DNA of 7,005 nucleotides from contig JANXEB010000092.1 in NCBI GenBank assembly GCA_025058985.1, forward strand, positions 1-7,005. The letters are read 5' to 3'. Below are positions 6,836-7,005 of the stretch, piece by piece. The notes below the pieces were generated by a model. That model made no database searches and was not told the origin of the DNA. It saw only the letters and a program-made list of their open reading frames with translations. A program made the position numbers and the translations under genes. Within the stretch, counting starts at the first letter, position 1. Each line of letters starts with the position of its first letter. The stretch is from Candidatus Aenigmatarchaeota archaeon. Lineage in GTDB: Archaea > Aenigmatarchaeota > Aenigmatarchaeia > CG10238-14 > SpSt-28.

Positions 6836-7005
6836 AAGAACTTGGAAAAAAATTAGGTGAAAAAAAGAAAATAGAAAAGAAAGTTAGTGAAATAGAAGAA
6901 GAATTAAAAAATATACAAAAGAAAATAGAAGAGCTTAGAATTTCAAAAGACTTGGAGAGTAAAATTGCAGATATGAAGGTAAAGATTAGTGAAGTTGAGG
7001 GAAGA
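6802..7005 (+). CDS. N-terminal part of another coiled-coil protein (runs off the window)
   Basis: Sixty-eight codons are visible from the ATG at 6802, open to the window end. An in-frame TAA at 6796-6798 lies just upstream, so this is the earliest possible ATG. The product starts MFEKTEFEKKIEELGKKLG and continues as a Lys/Glu-rich coiled coil with Ile/Leu at heptad-like spacing, without Pro, Cys or Trp in the visible part. It should be soluble and cytoplasmic like the two coiled-coil proteins before it. The start overlaps the 49-residue gene by 34 nt, longer than the 4-nt overlaps elsewhere, and no Shine-Dalgarno site is clear. What follows the coil, and so the family, cannot be told. Confidence 0.65.
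   Translation, partial: MFEKTEFEKKIEELGKKLGEKKKIEKKVSEIEEELKNIQKKIEELRISKDLESKIADMKVKISEVEGR

Noticed and set aside
2..7005. Conjugative or integrated mobile element
   Set aside because: The ATPase is superficially like a coupling protein, but I see no relaxase, integrase, transposase, inverted repeats or attachment sites.
1..7005. tRNA, rRNA, CRISPR array, riboswitch or terminator
   Set aside because: All but the first base is accounted for by coding sequence and there is no intergenic space. I saw no tRNA-like structure, regularly spaced direct repeats, or hairpin plus T-run outside genes.

Overview
The window is AT-rich, almost completely coding and read entirely from the + strand. AGA dominates for Arg and ATA for Ile, TGA and TAG act as stops, and genes join by ATGA overlaps. 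One protein carries archaeal-type surface domains: many N-glycosylation sequons, Ig/NEW3-like beta domains and CGN-x2-C...CPxDC cysteine motifs. Together these suggest an archaeon with a compact genome, most likely a DPANN-type or related uncultivated lineage. The taxonomic call is inference from style; there is no marker gene here.

Layout. (1) Positions 2-4897 encode the 3' 1631 codons of a very large protein whose true start lies before the window. About 1120 visible residues are predicted to lie outside the cell: beta-sandwich modules including an apparent duplication, two tandem four-cysteine motifs, a proline stalk and two membrane-proximal beta domains. One transmembrane helix (3368-3430) follows, then a cytoplasmic HerA/FtsK-type (DUF87-like) P-loop ATPase with clear Walker A and B motifs and a charged helical tail. 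(2) 4894-5574 is a class I SAM-dependent methyltransferase. (3) 5571-6689 is a 372-residue coiled-coil protein. (4) 6686-6835 is a 49-residue basic coiled-coil protein. (5) 6802-7005 is the start of another coiled-coil protein that runs off the window.

The first three junctions are 4-nt ATGA overlaps and the last is a 34-nt overlap, so this looks like one operon with coupled translation. There is no intergenic stretch, and I see no promoter, terminator, RNA gene, CRISPR array or mobile element.

Working hypothesis (inference): the genes encode a membrane-spanning machine. A glycosylated ectodomain would be coupled through one helix to a ring-forming pumping ATPase, with rod-like cytoplasmic proteins as scaffold or regulators and a methyltransferase as a possible modifier. 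DNA translocation, protein export, adhesion/contact sensing and chromosome anchoring are all open. The fusion of a surface receptor-like region to a HerA-type motor is the most unusual thing here.
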